DNA of 64,000 nt from CAVXDY01 sp963760715 (GCA_963760715.1 CAVXDY010000007.1:62001-126000), one strand, 5' to 3'. Shown: positions 41,979-50,508, numbered from the stretch's first letter. The notes: generated from the sequence alone by a model not told the origin. A program made the numbers and translations.

Positions 41979-43349
41979 GTGGCCCAGCGCCGTTACCTCC
42001 TCGCCGAGGACGCGATCCCGCGTCAGTGGTACAACGTCACGGCCGACCTGCCGTCGCTGCCCCCGCCGGCCCTGCACCCGGGCACGGGTCAGCCCGTGGG
42101 CCCGGACGACCTGGCGCCGCTGTTTCCGATGGCGCTCATCCTGCAGGAGGTCTCGGGCGACCGCTGGGTGCCCATCCCGGACCCCGTGCGCGAGATCTAC
42201 TCGATGTGGCGGCCCACCCCGCTCTACCGCGCCCTCGGCCTGGAGCAGGCGCTCGGCACCACCTGCCGCATCTTCTACAAGTACGAGGGGGTGAGCCCGG
42301 CCGGGAGCCACAAGCCGAACACCTCGGTGCCCCAGGCGTTCTACAACCGCGAGGAGGGGGTCACCCGCCTCGCCACCGAGACCGGCGCCGGCCAGTGGGG
42401 CTCGGCGCTCGCGTTCGCCTGCGAGCTCTTCGCCCTCGAGTGCAAGGTCTACATGGTGCGGGCCTCGTACGACCAGAAGCCCTACCGGCGCTCGATGATC
42501 CGCACCTGGGGGGGCGAGGTCGTGCCGAGCCCCTCCCCCGACACGTCGGCCGGCCGCGGGATCCTCGAGGCCGACCCGTCCAGCACCGGCAGCCTGGGCA
42601 TCGCGATCAGCGAGGCCGTGGAGGACGCGGCCACGCGCGACGACACCAAGTACGCGCTCGGCAGCGTTCTCAACCACGTCCTGCTGCACCAGACGGTGGT
42701 CGGCCAGGAGGCGCGCGAGCAGCTCGCCCAGGCCGGCGCCGAGCCCGACGTCATCATCGGCTGCGTCGGCGGCGGCTCGAACTTCGCGGGGCTGGCGTTC
42801 CCCTTCCTGGCCGAGAAGGCGGCGGGCAAGGACATCCGCATCGTGGCCGCCGAGCCCGCGGCGTGCCCCACCCTCACCCGCGGCCACTACGGCTACGACT
42901 TCGGCGACACGGCGAAGATGGCCCCCCTGCTGGCCATGTACTCGCTGGGGCACGGCTTCGTGCCGCCGGCGATCCACTCGGGCGGTCTCCGGTACCACGG
43001 GATGGCGCCGCTCGTGTCCCACCTGGTGCACACGGGCCTCGTGGAGCCGCGCGCCTACCACCAGAGCGAGTGCTTCGCGGAGGCCGTGCGCTTCGCGCGC
43101 GCCGAGGGCATCATCCCCGCCCCCGAGCCCTCGCACGCGCTGCGGGCCGTGGCCGAGGAGGTCGACCGGGCCCGCGAGGAGGGCGTCGAGCGCACGATCC
43201 TCTTCAACCTCTGCGGCCACGGGAACTTCGACATGGCCGCGTACGACGCGTTCCTGTCCGGCGAGATGAGCGACTTCGAGCTGCCCCAGGAGGCCCTCGA
43301 CAAGGCCGCCGCCGAGCTGGCCGGCCTGCCCCCGGTGCCCTCGGCCTAG
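41979..43349 (+). CDS. TrpB2-type tryptophan synthase beta-like PLP enzyme
   Basis: 456-residue TrpB2-like protein. The PLP lysine is in G-S-H-K-P-N-T, the phosphate-binding loop in G-C-V-G-G-G-S-N-F, and the family's N-terminal W-Y-N and R-P-T-P-L segments are present. No trpA or other trp gene is adjacent, as is usual for TrpB2, which may act alone on serine and indole. GTG at 41979 follows an AGAAAGAGG leader. It overlaps the convergent small membrane gene by 4 nt. Confidence 0.9.
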   Translation: MAQRRYLLAEDAIPRQWYNVTADLPSLPPPALHPGTGQPVGPDDLAPLFPMALILQEVSGDRWVPIPDPVREIYSMWRPTPLYRALGLEQALGTTCRIFYKYEGVSPAGSHKPNTSVPQAFYNREEGVTRLATETGAGQWGSALAFACELFALECKVYMVRASYDQKPYRRSMIRTWGGEVVPSPSPDTSAGRGILEADPSSTGSLGIAISEAVEDAATRDDTKYALGSVLNHVLLHQTVVGQEAREQLAQAGAEPDVIIGCVGGGSNFAGLAFPFLAEKAAGKDIRIVAAEPAACPTLTRGHYGYDFGDTAKMAPLLAMYSLGHGFVPPAIHSGGLRYHGMAPLVSHLVHTGLVEPRAYHQSECFAEAVRFARAEGIIPAPEPSHALRAVAEEVDRAREEGVERTILFNLCGHGNFDMAAYDAFLSGEMSDFELPQEALDKAAAELAGLPPVPSA

Positions 43350-43576
43350 TAGGGGCTGCGCGAGGGGGGCTCGGGCGACCGGCCCCCGCCGCCGCCCTGC
43401 CGGCGCTTCACGCGCCGCTGGCTGGCGGCCACCCCGCCCAGGATCACAAGGCCCATGAGCAGATAGGGGATGCCGTAGAGGAACCGGTTGTCGTCCAGGG
43501 CGATCAGGAACAGCAGGCCGCCGATCGTGAAGATCGCGCCGATCGCATACGAGAAGAGGACTCCGGTGGGGCTCAT
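43346..43576 (-). CDS. Small two-helix membrane protein
   Basis: 76 residues with two predicted transmembrane helices (about 6-25 and 32-50) and a basic Gly/Ser/Pro-rich C-terminal tail. Not recognised. The ATG overlaps the stop of the Nfu_N gene by 4 nt, so the two are co-expressed. Confidence 0.65.
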   Translation of the reverse strand: MSPTGVLFSYAIGAIFTIGGLLFLIALDDNRFLYGIPYLLMGLVILGGVAASQRRVKRRQGGGGGRSPEPPSRSPY

Positions 43577-43857
43577 GACGCCTCACCGAAGTGGGCCTGC
43601 AGCTCGTCGATGATCAGCGGCACGAGCTCGTTCCAGTCGGCGTCGTCCTCCTTCGTGACGCTCACGAAGTTGGAGACCATGAACACGTTGGTGACGCCGT
43701 CGAGTGCGAACAGCCGCGCGCCCAGCGGCGACTCGGCCGGATCCGACCCCGCACGGAATGTCTGGCTGCGCCCCTCGACCACCGGGCGGTCCAGCGTGAA
43801 CTTCACCGCGTTCGGGTTGGGGGTCGCCTCGGGAGTGACGTCGATCATTGCCGGCAC
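43573..43857 (-). CDS. Nfu_N-domain protein (NifU-like N-terminal scaffold domain only)
   Basis: 94 residues (85-91 from internal starts). It matches the Nfu N-terminal domain: T-P-N-P-N-A-V-K-F, S-P-L-G-A-R-L-F-A-L-D-G-V-T-N-V-F, and F-V-S-V-T-K-E. The C-terminal CxxC NifU domain that binds the Fe-S cluster in full Nfu proteins is absent. Such short forms are common in bacteria; their role in Fe-S assembly is unproven. GTG at 43857 or ATG at 43848 may start it. Confidence 0.8.
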   Translation of the reverse strand: MPAMIDVTPEATPNPNAVKFTLDRPVVEGRSQTFRAGSDPAESPLGARLFALDGVTNVFMVSNFVSVTKEDDADWNELVPLIIDELQAHFGEAS

Positions 43858-43903
43858 CTCGGGATGGTGTGCGCCGTCGGTCGGCGACGGCCCGCTCGCC
43901 CAC

Positions 43904-43909
43904 TAGGCT
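43904..43909 (+). promoter_or_regulatory. Leaderless -10 element (TAGGCT) of pyrE
   Basis: TAGGCT ends 6 nt before the GTG of pyrE. Confidence 0.5.
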
Positions 43910-43915
43910 ACCGGG

Positions 43916-44494
43916 GTGCCCGCCTCGGCCGACGCCTCCGCCCGCCTGGCGCATCTGCTGCGCGAGCGCGCCCTCGTGCGCGAGTCGGTCGTGTTGTCGT
44001 CCGGCCGCCGCGCCTCGTGGTACTTCGACGCCCGCCAGGTGCTGCTCGATCCCGAGGGCGCGGCCCTGGCCGGCGAGCTGGCCTGGGCGGCCCTCGCACC
44101 GGCGGCGCCGCGCGCGGTGGGCGGCCTCACGCTGGGCGCCGACCCCCTGGTGTGCGCGGTGAGCGCGGCGGCCTGGGCGCGCGGGGAGCGGGTGACCGGC
44201 TTCTTCGTGCGCAAGGAGGCCAAGAAGCACGGCCTCCAGCAGTGGATCGAGGGGCCGTTCATCGAGGAGGGGACCCCGGTGGCGGTGATCGACGACGTCC
44301 TCACCAGCGGCGGGTCCCTGGTGACGGCGGTGGAGAAGGCGCGGCAGGCGGGCGGGGTCGTGGTGGCCGCCCTCGTGGTGATCGATCGTGGCGAGGGGGG
44401 GCGGGAGGCCGCTGAGGCGGCGCTCGACGGAGCCCCTCTCCACTCGCTGTTCGTCGCGGACGAGCTGCTCCAGGCGGCGCCGGCTCCGACGTGA
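43916..44494 (+). CDS. pyrE: Orotate phosphoribosyltransferase
   Basis: 192-residue type I phosphoribosyltransferase of pyrimidine synthesis. The PRPP loop is V-A-V-I-D-D-V-L-T-S-G-G-S, and S-S-G-R-R-A-S-W-Y-F-D, G-G-L-T-L-G-A-D-P and V-R-K-E-A-K-K-H-G are OPRTase hallmarks. No other pyr gene is adjacent; rsgA overlaps its stop by 4 nt. Confidence 0.92.
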   Translation: MPASADASARLAHLLRERALVRESVVLSSGRRASWYFDARQVLLDPEGAALAGELAWAALAPAAPRAVGGLTLGADPLVCAVSAAAWARGERVTGFFVRKEAKKHGLQQWIEGPFIEEGTPVAVIDDVLTSGGSLVTAVEKARQAGGVVVAALVVIDRGEGGREAAEAALDGAPLHSLFVADELLQAAPAPT

Positions 44495-45381
44495 GCCCGG
44501 CCGACGCCGCGGGGGAGCGCCACGACGGCGTCGTGCTGCGGGTGTCCGGGCCCACCGCGGCGGTGTGGGTGGGCGGGGAGGAGCGGGAGGCCCGCATCGT
44601 CCCGCAGATCGCCGGCGGGCCGCCGGTGGCCGGCGACCGGGTGGAGCTGCGGGTGCGCGAGGGCGACGAGCCGGCGGTGGTGGCGATCCGGCCCCGGACG
44701 ACCATGCTCCAGCGCGGCGACGGCACCGAGCGCCGCCCCCGCGTGCTGTTCGCCAATGCGGATCTGCTCCTGGTGGTCGCCTCGGCGACCACGCCGCCGC
44801 TGCACCCGCGCCTGATCGACCGGTACCTGGTGGCCGGCGAGCTCGGCGACCTCGGGTCGGCGATCATCGTCACGAAGGCCGACCTCCCGCACGACGAGGC
44901 GGACCTCGGCGCGATCCTCGACCGGTACCGCGGCGTGGGGTATCCCACGCTGCTGGGCTCCGCGAAGAGCCCCGAGCTGCTCGAGCAGACGCGGGCGCTC
45001 ATCGGCGGGAGGACGGCCGCCCTGGTGGGCCACTCGGGGGTGGGGAAGTCGACGCTCACCAGCGGGCTCACCGGCGTGCCCCGCGCGACCGGGGCGGTGA
45101 GCGCCAAGAAGGGCACCGGGCGGCACACCACCAGCGACCCGCGCCTGATCCCCCTCCCCGGCGGGGGCGCGGTGGTCAACACGGCCGGTGTCCGCACGTT
45201 CCACCTCCCGCGGATGGATCGCGCCGATCTGGAGGCCGGCTTCCCGGAGATCGCCGCCGCCGCCCCCGGCTGCCGCTTCCGCGGGTGCGCTCACGACGGG
45301 GACGCCGGCTGCGCCGTGGCGAGGGTCGTGAGCCCGGAGCGGCTCGACAGCTACCGCCGGATGCTGCACGAACTCCCCTGA
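44491..45381 (+). CDS. rsgA: Ribosome small subunit-dependent GTPase RsgA
   Basis: 296-residue circularly permuted GTPase acting late in 30S subunit assembly. OB domain (1-80), then the G motifs in permuted order: G4 T-K-A-D, G1 G-H-S-G-V-G-K-S with Lys186, and switch region K-K-G-T-G-R-H-T-T. The C-terminal zinc site is C-R-F-R-G-C-x-H-x5-C. GTG overlaps pyrE. Confidence 0.94.
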   Translation: MSPADAAGERHDGVVLRVSGPTAAVWVGGEEREARIVPQIAGGPPVAGDRVELRVREGDEPAVVAIRPRTTMLQRGDGTERRPRVLFANADLLLVVASATTPPLHPRLIDRYLVAGELGDLGSAIIVTKADLPHDEADLGAILDRYRGVGYPTLLGSAKSPELLEQTRALIGGRTAALVGHSGVGKSTLTSGLTGVPRATGAVSAKKGTGRHTTSDPRLIPLPGGGAVVNTAGVRTFHLPRMDRADLEAGFPEIAAAAPGCRFRGCAHDGDAGCAVARVVSPERLDSYRRMLHELP

Positions 45382-45408
45382 ATTGCGGGCCGGAGTCGTG
45401 CACTCGCC

Positions 45409-45438
45409 TTGACCCGGCCCGCGGCCACCCCGTAAGTT
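45409..45438 (+). promoter_or_regulatory. Sigma-70-type promoter for the repeat protein gene
   Basis: TTGACC, 18-nt spacer, TAAGTT. It lies about 60 nt before the ATG at 45498 in the 116-bp space after rsgA. One of the few places in the window with a good -35 box. Confidence 0.5.
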
Positions 45439-45497
45439 CGAGCGGCGCGGCACAAGCCGCGGCCACTGAGTGCGCCCAATCCCGCTGGAGGAGTTTC

Positions 45498-46181
45498 ATG
45501 AGTCGTCCTCGCCGTTTCCCGCCCCCCATCGCGGGTGGCGCGCAGAAGACGGGCTGGGAGGCCCTGGACAAGTGGGTCGGCTCCGGGTCCGGCGAGGCAC
45601 CGGCGGCCGAGGGGTCGGCTCCGGCCGGCGGCGGAAAGACCGGCTGGGAGGCGCTCGAGAAGTGGGTCGGCTCCGGGTCGGGCTCCGGGCCCGCCGCCGC
45701 GGCGGCTCCCGCGGCCGAGGCCGCGGCGGCTCCGAGCGGAAAGACCGGCTGGGAGGCGCTCGACAAGTGGGTCGGTGACCCTGGCTCCGGCGCGGCCCCC
45801 GCGGCCGCGGCGTCGGCGGCTCCGAGCGGAAAGACCGGCTGGGAAGCGCTCGACAAGTGGGTCGGCGACTCCGGCTCCGGCGCGGCCCCGCGGCCGGCCG
45901 CGGCTGCTCCGAGCGGAAAGACCGGCTGGGAGGCCCTCGACAAGTGGGTCGGCTCCGGCTCCGGGGCACCCGCCGCCGATGCGGCTCCGGCCGGCGGCGG
46001 CAAGACCGGCTGGGAGGCCCTCGACAAGTGGGTCGGGGACGGCGGCACCCCGTCGGCCGAGACCAGCGCCGCCAACGGCGGGGCCGGGACCGAGCAGCCG
46101 GTGGCGGCGGGCGCGGCGACGGCCTCCGAGGGCGGGGGCGGCCTGATGGGCTTCCTCAAGCGCCTCTTCGGCGGCAAGTAG
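45498..46181 (+). CDS. Unknown protein with six KTGWEALDKWVG repeats
   Basis: 227 residues, not recognised. Six near-identical 12-residue units K-T-G-W-E-A-L-D/E-K-W-V-G start at residues 17, 47, 82, 112, 141 and 169, separated by 16-23-residue Gly/Ser/Ala/Pro linkers. The C-terminus is a Gly-rich stretch ending G-L-M-G-F-L-K-R-L-F-G-G-K, a likely amphipathic membrane-binding helix. There is no signal peptide or other domain. The ATG has a GGAGGAG site and its own promoter. The layout suggests a multivalent cytoplasmic scaffold displaying six copies of a short helical ligand; this is inference. Confidence 0.8.
   Translation: MSRPRRFPPPIAGGAQKTGWEALDKWVGSGSGEAPAAEGSAPAGGGKTGWEALEKWVGSGSGSGPAAAAAPAAEAAAAPSGKTGWEALDKWVGDPGSGAAPAAAASAAPSGKTGWEALDKWVGDSGSGAAPRPAAAAPSGKTGWEALDKWVGSGSGAPAADAAPAGGGKTGWEALDKWVGDGGTPSAETSAANGGAGTEQPVAAGAATASEGGGGLMGFLKRLFGGK
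45546..46037 (+). repeat. Six in-frame coding repeats of a 36-nt unit
   Basis: Units begin at 45546, 45636, 45741, 45831, 45918 and 46002. Each encodes the 12-residue motif and most bases are shared. Spacing is 84-105 nt because the linkers vary in length, so the conserved unit is the peptide, not the whole period. Confidence 0.85.
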
Positions 46182-46274
46182 GCACCGCCGGATCCCGCTC
46201 CACCCGGCACCGCGTGGCGTGAGCGCCATGGGAGGCGCTCGGCGCACGCGCCCGCGCGCGGGACGGGCCCGGCC

Positions 46275-46799
46275 GTGGCCCGGGTACTGAATGAGCGGTC
46301 GGCCGGCGGGGTGCTGCTCGTCCCCCTGGGCCAGTCGCTTCTCGTCGCCCTGATCTCGCTGCGAGGCGGCGGCGTGCTCGCCCTTCCCAAGGGGCACATC
46401 GAGGAGGGCGAGGAGCCCGCCGAGGCGGCCCAGCGGGAGACCCGCGAGGAGACCGGCCTGAGCGGCGCGATGATCGCTCCGCTGGAGGAGATCTCCTACT
46501 TCTACTGGTCGCGCATCCAGCGGGCGCGCATCGCGAAGCGCGTGGCCTTCTACCTCTTCCTCTACCGATCGGGCTCGCCGGCGCGGCACGACGGTGAGGT
46601 GGAGGGGGTGCGCTTCGTGCCGGTCGACGACGCTCCGGGCGCCCTCAGCTACCCGGGCGAGCGGCGCGTCATGGAGGGCGCGCTCGCCTGGCTGCGCTCG
46701 GAAGGTGACCCCGGCGCCGGGGCGAAGGAAGAGCCCCGACGGGCCTCCGCGCCCCTTACGCCCCTCTCCGTGTTGCGAGGCAGCCCGTGTACGCCCTGA
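46275..46799 (+). CDS. NUDIX hydrolase
   Basis: 174 residues. The Nudix box G-x5-E-x7-R-E-x2-E-E-x-G reads G-H-I-E-E-G-E-E, then R-E-T-R-E-E-T-G-L. It hydrolyses a nucleoside diphosphate linked to some group X; the substrate cannot be told. A Pro/Ser-rich tail of about 35 residues overlaps the start of the ASCH gene by 13 nt. Confidence 0.88.
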   Translation: MARVLNERSAGGVLLVPLGQSLLVALISLRGGGVLALPKGHIEEGEEPAEAAQRETREETGLSGAMIAPLEEISYFYWSRIQRARIAKRVAFYLFLYRSGSPARHDGEVEGVRFVPVDDAPGALSYPGERRVMEGALAWLRSEGDPGAGAKEEPRRASAPLTPLSVLRGSPCTP

Positions 46800-47149
46800 A
46801 CTTCTACTCCCCGCTCTTCGTCGACCAGCTTCGCAAGGGACGCAAGACGGCCACCATCCGGCTGGGCGACAAGTCCCACAAGTACCGCAAGGGACAGCTC
46901 GTGTGGGTCACGGTGGGCCATCGCCACGGACCCCGCCAGCGGATCTTCACGGCCATCATCGACGAGGTCGACGTCAAGCCGGTCCGCGAGCTCACGCAGC
47001 GCGAGATCGAGCGCGACAACCCCGAGTTCCGCCTGGTGGAGGACACCCTCCACTTCCTCTCGCACATCTACTCGCGCGAGGTGGCGCTGGACGACACGGT
47101 CTCGGTGATCCACTTCTCCGAGATCATCGAGTTCCCCTCGCTGAAGTAG
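46787..47149 (+). CDS. ASCH-domain-like protein
   Basis: 120 residues resembling the ASCH beta-barrel fold (PUA-like). F-Y-S-P-L-F-V-D-Q-L-R-K-G-R-K-T-A-T-I-R-L-G supplies the K-T-x-T-x-R motif, and Y-R-K-G-Q-L-V-W-V-T-V-G the next strand. ASCH proteins bind RNA or modified nucleosides, and some are amidohydrolases for acetylated cytidine. GTG at 46787 overlaps the NUDIX gene, so a joint role in nucleotide metabolism is possible. Confidence 0.7.
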   Translation: MYALNFYSPLFVDQLRKGRKTATIRLGDKSHKYRKGQLVWVTVGHRHGPRQRIFTAIIDEVDVKPVRELTQREIERDNPEFRLVEDTLHFLSHIYSREVALDDTVSVIHFSEIIEFPSLK

Positions 47150-47180
47150 GGAACCCGCCCCGCGAGGGGCCATACCGAGC

Positions 47181-47210
47181 TTGAACCCGACCACCCCCGC
47201 TGGCTACTCT
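47181..47210 (+). promoter_or_regulatory. Sigma-70-type promoter of groESL
   Basis: TTGAAC, 18-nt spacer, TACTCT. The -10 box abuts the CIRCE operator, so bound HrcA would block initiation. Confidence 0.6.
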
Positions 47211-47236
47211 TGGCACTCACAACCATTGAGTGCCAA
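47210..47236 (+). promoter_or_regulatory. CIRCE operator (HrcA binding site)
   Basis: Perfect inverted repeat TTGGCACTC-N9-GAGTGCCAA, against the consensus TTAGCACTC-N9-GAGTGCTAA. It lies just upstream of groES and implies HrcA control; hrcA is not in this window. Confidence 0.93.
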
Positions 47237-47252
47237 TAACGGGGGAAGAGCT

Positions 47253-47537
47253 GTGAACTTGCAACCCTTGGGTGACCGTGTGGTCGTCCGGTCCATCGAG
47301 GCGGAGCAGGTGACCGCAAGCGGGATCGTCCTTCCCGACACCGCGGCCGAGAAGCCTCAGCGGGGCAAGGTCCTCGCCGTCGGCGCCGGCCGGTTCGAGG
47401 ACGGGAAGCGGATTCCGCCGCTGGTCGCCACGGGCGACGAGGTCATCTACTCCAAGTACGGCGGCACCGAGGTGACAGTGGACGGCGAGGATCTTCTGAT
47501 CCTCCGCGAGTCCGACATTCTTGCGAAGGCGGTCTGA
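47253..47537 (+). CDS. groES: Co-chaperonin GroES
   Basis: 94-residue lid of the GroEL chamber. L-G-D-R-V-V-V at the start, the mobile loop (A-S-G-I-V-L-P-D-T-A) and V-I-Y-S-K-Y-G-G-T-E near the end are typical. The GTG at 47253 follows a GGGGGAAGAG site and sits 16 nt after the CIRCE element. groEL starts 3 nt later. Confidence 0.95.
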   Translation: MNLQPLGDRVVVRSIEAEQVTASGIVLPDTAAEKPQRGKVLAVGAGRFEDGKRIPPLVATGDEVIYSKYGGTEVTVDGEDLLILRESDILAKAV

Positions 47538-47539
47538 AC

Positions 47540-49156
47540 GTGCCGAAGCTGATCAAGTTCGACGAGGACGCCCGGCGGGCGCTCGAGCGCGGGGTCAACA
47601 CCCTGGCCGACGCCGTCAAGGTGACCCTCGGGCCGAAGGGCCGCTACGTGGTCCTCGACAAGAAGTTCGGGGCCCCCACGATCACCAACGACGGGGTCAC
47701 GATCGCCCGCGAGATCGAGGTCGAGGACCCCTTCGAGAACCAGGGCGCCCAGCTCGTGCGCGAGGTGGCCACGGCCACCAACGACGTCGCGGGCGATGGA
47801 ACCACCACCGCCACGCTCCTGGCCCAGGCCATCGTGCGCGAGGGCCTGAAGAACGTGGCCGCCGGCGCCAACCCCATGGGGTTGAAGCGCGGCATCGAGG
47901 CCGCGGTGGACGTCGTGGTCGGGGAGATCGGCAAGCAGGCCAAGGAGGTCTCGGGCAAGGAGGACATCGCCCGGGTCGCCGCGATCTCGTCGCGCGACCG
48001 CGCGGTGGGCGACGTCATCTCCGACGCCATCGAGAAGGTCGGCAAGGACGGCGTGGTGAACGTCGAGGAGGGCCAGACCTTCGGGATGGAGCTGGAGTTC
48101 ACCGAGGGCATGCAGTTCGACCGGGGCTACATGAGCCCCTACATGGTCACCGACCAGGACCGCATGGAGGCCGTCCTGGATGACCCCTACATCCTCATCC
48201 ACGGCGGCAAGATCAGCTCGGTGCAGGACATCCTGCCGCTGCTCGAGCAGGTGATCGGCCAGGGCCGGCCGCTCCTGATCATCGCCGAGGACGTCGAGGG
48301 CGAGGCGCTCGCGACCCTGATCGTCAACAAGCTGCGCGGCACCTTCACCGGCATCGCCGTGAAGGCCCCCGGCTTCGGCGACCGGCGCAAGCGGATGCTC
48401 GAGGACATCGCCATCCTGTCCGGCGGCGAGGTGATCGCCGAGGAGATGGGCCTCAAGCTCGCCAACGCCCAGATCAGCCAGCTCGGCCGGTCGCGCAAGA
48501 TCGTGATCGCCAAGGACACCACGACGATCATCGACGGCGCCGGATCGAGTGAGGAGATCAAGGGCCGCATCAAGCAGATCAAGGCCGAGATCGAGACCAC
48601 CGACTCGGACTTCGACCGCGAGAAGCTCCAGGAGCGCCTGGCCAAGCTCGCCGGCGGGGTCGCCGTGGTGAAGGTCGGCGCGGCCACCGAGACCGAGATG
48701 AAGGAGAAGAAGCACCGCGTGGAGGACGCGCTCCAGGCGACCCGCGCCGCCCTCGAGGAGGGCATCGTCCCCGGCGGGGGCGTGGTGCTGATCAACTCCA
48801 TCGGCGCGCTCGACGACCTGAAGCTGACCGGCGACGAGGCCACCGGAGCCGCGATCGTGCGCCGCGCGCTCGAGGAGCCGCTTCGCCAGCTCGCCGAGAA
48901 CGCCGGCCTGGAGGGCAGCGTCGTGGTCGGCGTCGTCAAGGACAAGAAGCCCGGGGTCGGCCTCAACGTCGACACCGGCGAGTACGTGGACCTGGTCAAG
49001 GAGGGCATCATCGACCCGGCCATGGTCACGCGCTCGGCGCTTCAGAACGCCGCCTCGATCGCCAAGAACATCATCACCACGGAGTGCGTGGTGGTCGACA
49101 AGCCCGAGGAGGGCGGCGGCGGCGGGATGCCCGACATGGGCGGCATGGGAATGTAG
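47540..49156 (+). CDS. groEL: Chaperonin GroEL
   Basis: 538-residue 60-kDa chaperonin. V-T-L-G-P-K-G-R-Y-V-V-L-D, G-D-G-T-T-T-A-T and the hinge and apical-domain signatures are intact. The C-terminus is the classical Gly-Met-rich tail (G-M-P-D-M-G-G-M-G-M), not the His-rich tail of many actinobacterial GroEL1 copies, so this is the housekeeping copy. It forms an operon with groES under CIRCE. Confidence 0.96.
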   Translation: MPKLIKFDEDARRALERGVNTLADAVKVTLGPKGRYVVLDKKFGAPTITNDGVTIAREIEVEDPFENQGAQLVREVATATNDVAGDGTTTATLLAQAIVREGLKNVAAGANPMGLKRGIEAAVDVVVGEIGKQAKEVSGKEDIARVAAISSRDRAVGDVISDAIEKVGKDGVVNVEEGQTFGMELEFTEGMQFDRGYMSPYMVTDQDRMEAVLDDPYILIHGGKISSVQDILPLLEQVIGQGRPLLIIAEDVEGEALATLIVNKLRGTFTGIAVKAPGFGDRRKRMLEDIAILSGGEVIAEEMGLKLANAQISQLGRSRKIVIAKDTTTIIDGAGSSEEIKGRIKQIKAEIETTDSDFDREKLQERLAKLAGGVAVVKVGAATETEMKEKKHRVEDALQATRAALEEGIVPGGGVVLINSIGALDDLKLTGDEATGAAIVRRALEEPLRQLAENAGLEGSVVVGVVKDKKPGVGLNVDTGEYVDLVKEGIIDPAMVTRSALQNAASIAKNIITTECVVVDKPEEGGGGGMPDMGGMGM

Positions 49157-49182
49157 CCGGGTCGTCATCGACCGGCGTCTCG

Positions 49183-49208
49183 CGACGGGGCCCGCACGGG
49201 CCCCGTCG
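49183..49208 (+). terminator. Hairpin terminator after groEL
   Basis: Perfect 11-bp stem CGACGGGGCCC / GGGCCCCGTCG with loop GCAC, 26 nt after the groEL stop. No T-tract follows. Confidence 0.75.
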
Positions 49209-49219
49209 TCGTCGACCCG

Positions 49220-49225
49220 TAGGAT
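49220..49225 (+). promoter_or_regulatory. Leaderless -10 element (TAGGAT) of the MFS gene
   Basis: TAGGAT ends 8 nt before the GTG at 49234 and lies 11 nt after the groEL terminator. Confidence 0.45.
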
Positions 49226-49233
49226 CGAACCGC

Positions 49234-50472
49234 GTGCCGGGTTCCCTCGACCACAGGCGCCGCGCGCTCGTCTTCTGGACCGCGACGGGCCTCATCGCGG
49301 TGGACACGGTCCTGTTCACCATGGTCGTCCCGGCGCTGCCGGAGTTCGCCGACCGGTACGGCTTCTCGACCACCGTGGCCGCCCTCATCTTCGCGGCCTT
49401 CCCGGTGGGCCAGCTCATCACGGCGCTCGGGAGCGTGGGCTTCGTGGAGCGCGCCGGCCGGCGGCCCGCCATGATCATCGCCGCCGTCCTCCTGGCGGCG
49501 GCCACCCTGGCCTTCGCCCTCTCGGTGGGCGTCGCCACGCTGGCGCTGGCCCGCCTGGTGCAGGGCCTCGCCGCGGGCCTGGTGTGGACGGCCGGCCTGG
49601 CCGCGATCTCCGACATCACCCCGGTCGACCAGCTCGGCTTCCGCATGGGCCTGGCCGAGACGGCCGGCGGGGGCATCGGCCTGATCGGCCCGCTGGTGGG
49701 CGGGGCGCTGATCGACACCGTGGGCACCGACGCCGCCTTCGCCCTGGGCGCGATCCTGCCGGCGATCGCCGTCATCCCGGCGCTCGCCATGCCCGAGACG
49801 CGGCGGCACTCCTCCGCCGAGCTGCCGCGCCTGGCGCCCGCGCTGCGGCGGCTGGCGGTGGTCCCCAAGGCGCGCGTCGCCTTCTGGTCGCTCGCCTCGG
49901 TGGCCGCCGTGCTCGCGCTGGTGGAGCCGCTGCTGCCGCTCAACCTGGCCCACCGCCTCGACCTGTCGTCGCTCGGCATCGGGCTGGTGTTCTCCGCCGG
50001 GCTCGTGGCGTACTTCGCCCTGGTGCCCCTGGCCGGGTGGGTGTCCGACAAGCGCGGCCGCCGCGCGCCCCTGCTGGTGGGAGGCGCCCTCATGGCGGCC
50101 GGCCTGCCGCTGATGGCCGTGGGGCCGCCGGTCGTCGTGGCGCTGGCGTTCGCGGCGGTGGGGGCCGGCATGGCGTGCATGGGCGCCCCGAGCGGGCCGC
50201 TGCTGGTGGAGGCGGTGGACGAGGCGGGGATGGCCGGGCGCTACGGGCTCAGCTCGGCGGTGATGACGGTGGTCTTCGCGCTGGGCTACGCCCTCGGCCC
50301 CCTGCTGGGCGCCGGCAGCAGCGCCGTGCTGCCCTTCGGCGCGACGATGGCCATCGCGGCGGTGCTGGTGGTCCTCGTCGCGGTGTGGGTCGCGCGCGCC
50401 CTCCCCGCGGAACATGAGCGGGCCACGGGTTTGGCCCCCGGGCCAAGGGGAGCCGATGGGGGCCCCTGTTAG
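49234..50472 (+). CDS. MFS transporter
   Basis: 412 residues, about 12 transmembrane helices. The helix-1 segment D-T-V-L-F-T-M-V-V-P-A-L-P and the loop V-E-R-A-G-R-R-P-A-M fit drug-efflux MFS proteins; the second half has the W-V-S-D-K-R-G-R-R motif. The 3' tail is hydrophilic. Substrate unknown. Confidence 0.88.
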   Translation: MPGSLDHRRRALVFWTATGLIAVDTVLFTMVVPALPEFADRYGFSTTVAALIFAAFPVGQLITALGSVGFVERAGRRPAMIIAAVLLAAATLAFALSVGVATLALARLVQGLAAGLVWTAGLAAISDITPVDQLGFRMGLAETAGGGIGLIGPLVGGALIDTVGTDAAFALGAILPAIAVIPALAMPETRRHSSAELPRLAPALRRLAVVPKARVAFWSLASVAAVLALVEPLLPLNLAHRLDLSSLGIGLVFSAGLVAYFALVPLAGWVSDKRGRRAPLLVGGALMAAGLPLMAVGPPVVVALAFAAVGAGMACMGAPSGPLLVEAVDEAGMAGRYGLSSAVMTVVFALGYALGPLLGAGSSAVLPFGATMAIAAVLVVLVAVWVARALPAEHERATGLAPGPRGADGGPC

Positions 50473-50508
50473 CGTCCCCGTCCGAGGCGATGAGAGGGGG
50501 GATTCGCC

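Noticed and set aside
45546..46037. CRISPR-like array
   Set aside because: The regularly spaced repeats are in frame, encode a peptide motif and have low-complexity coding linkers, not unique spacers.
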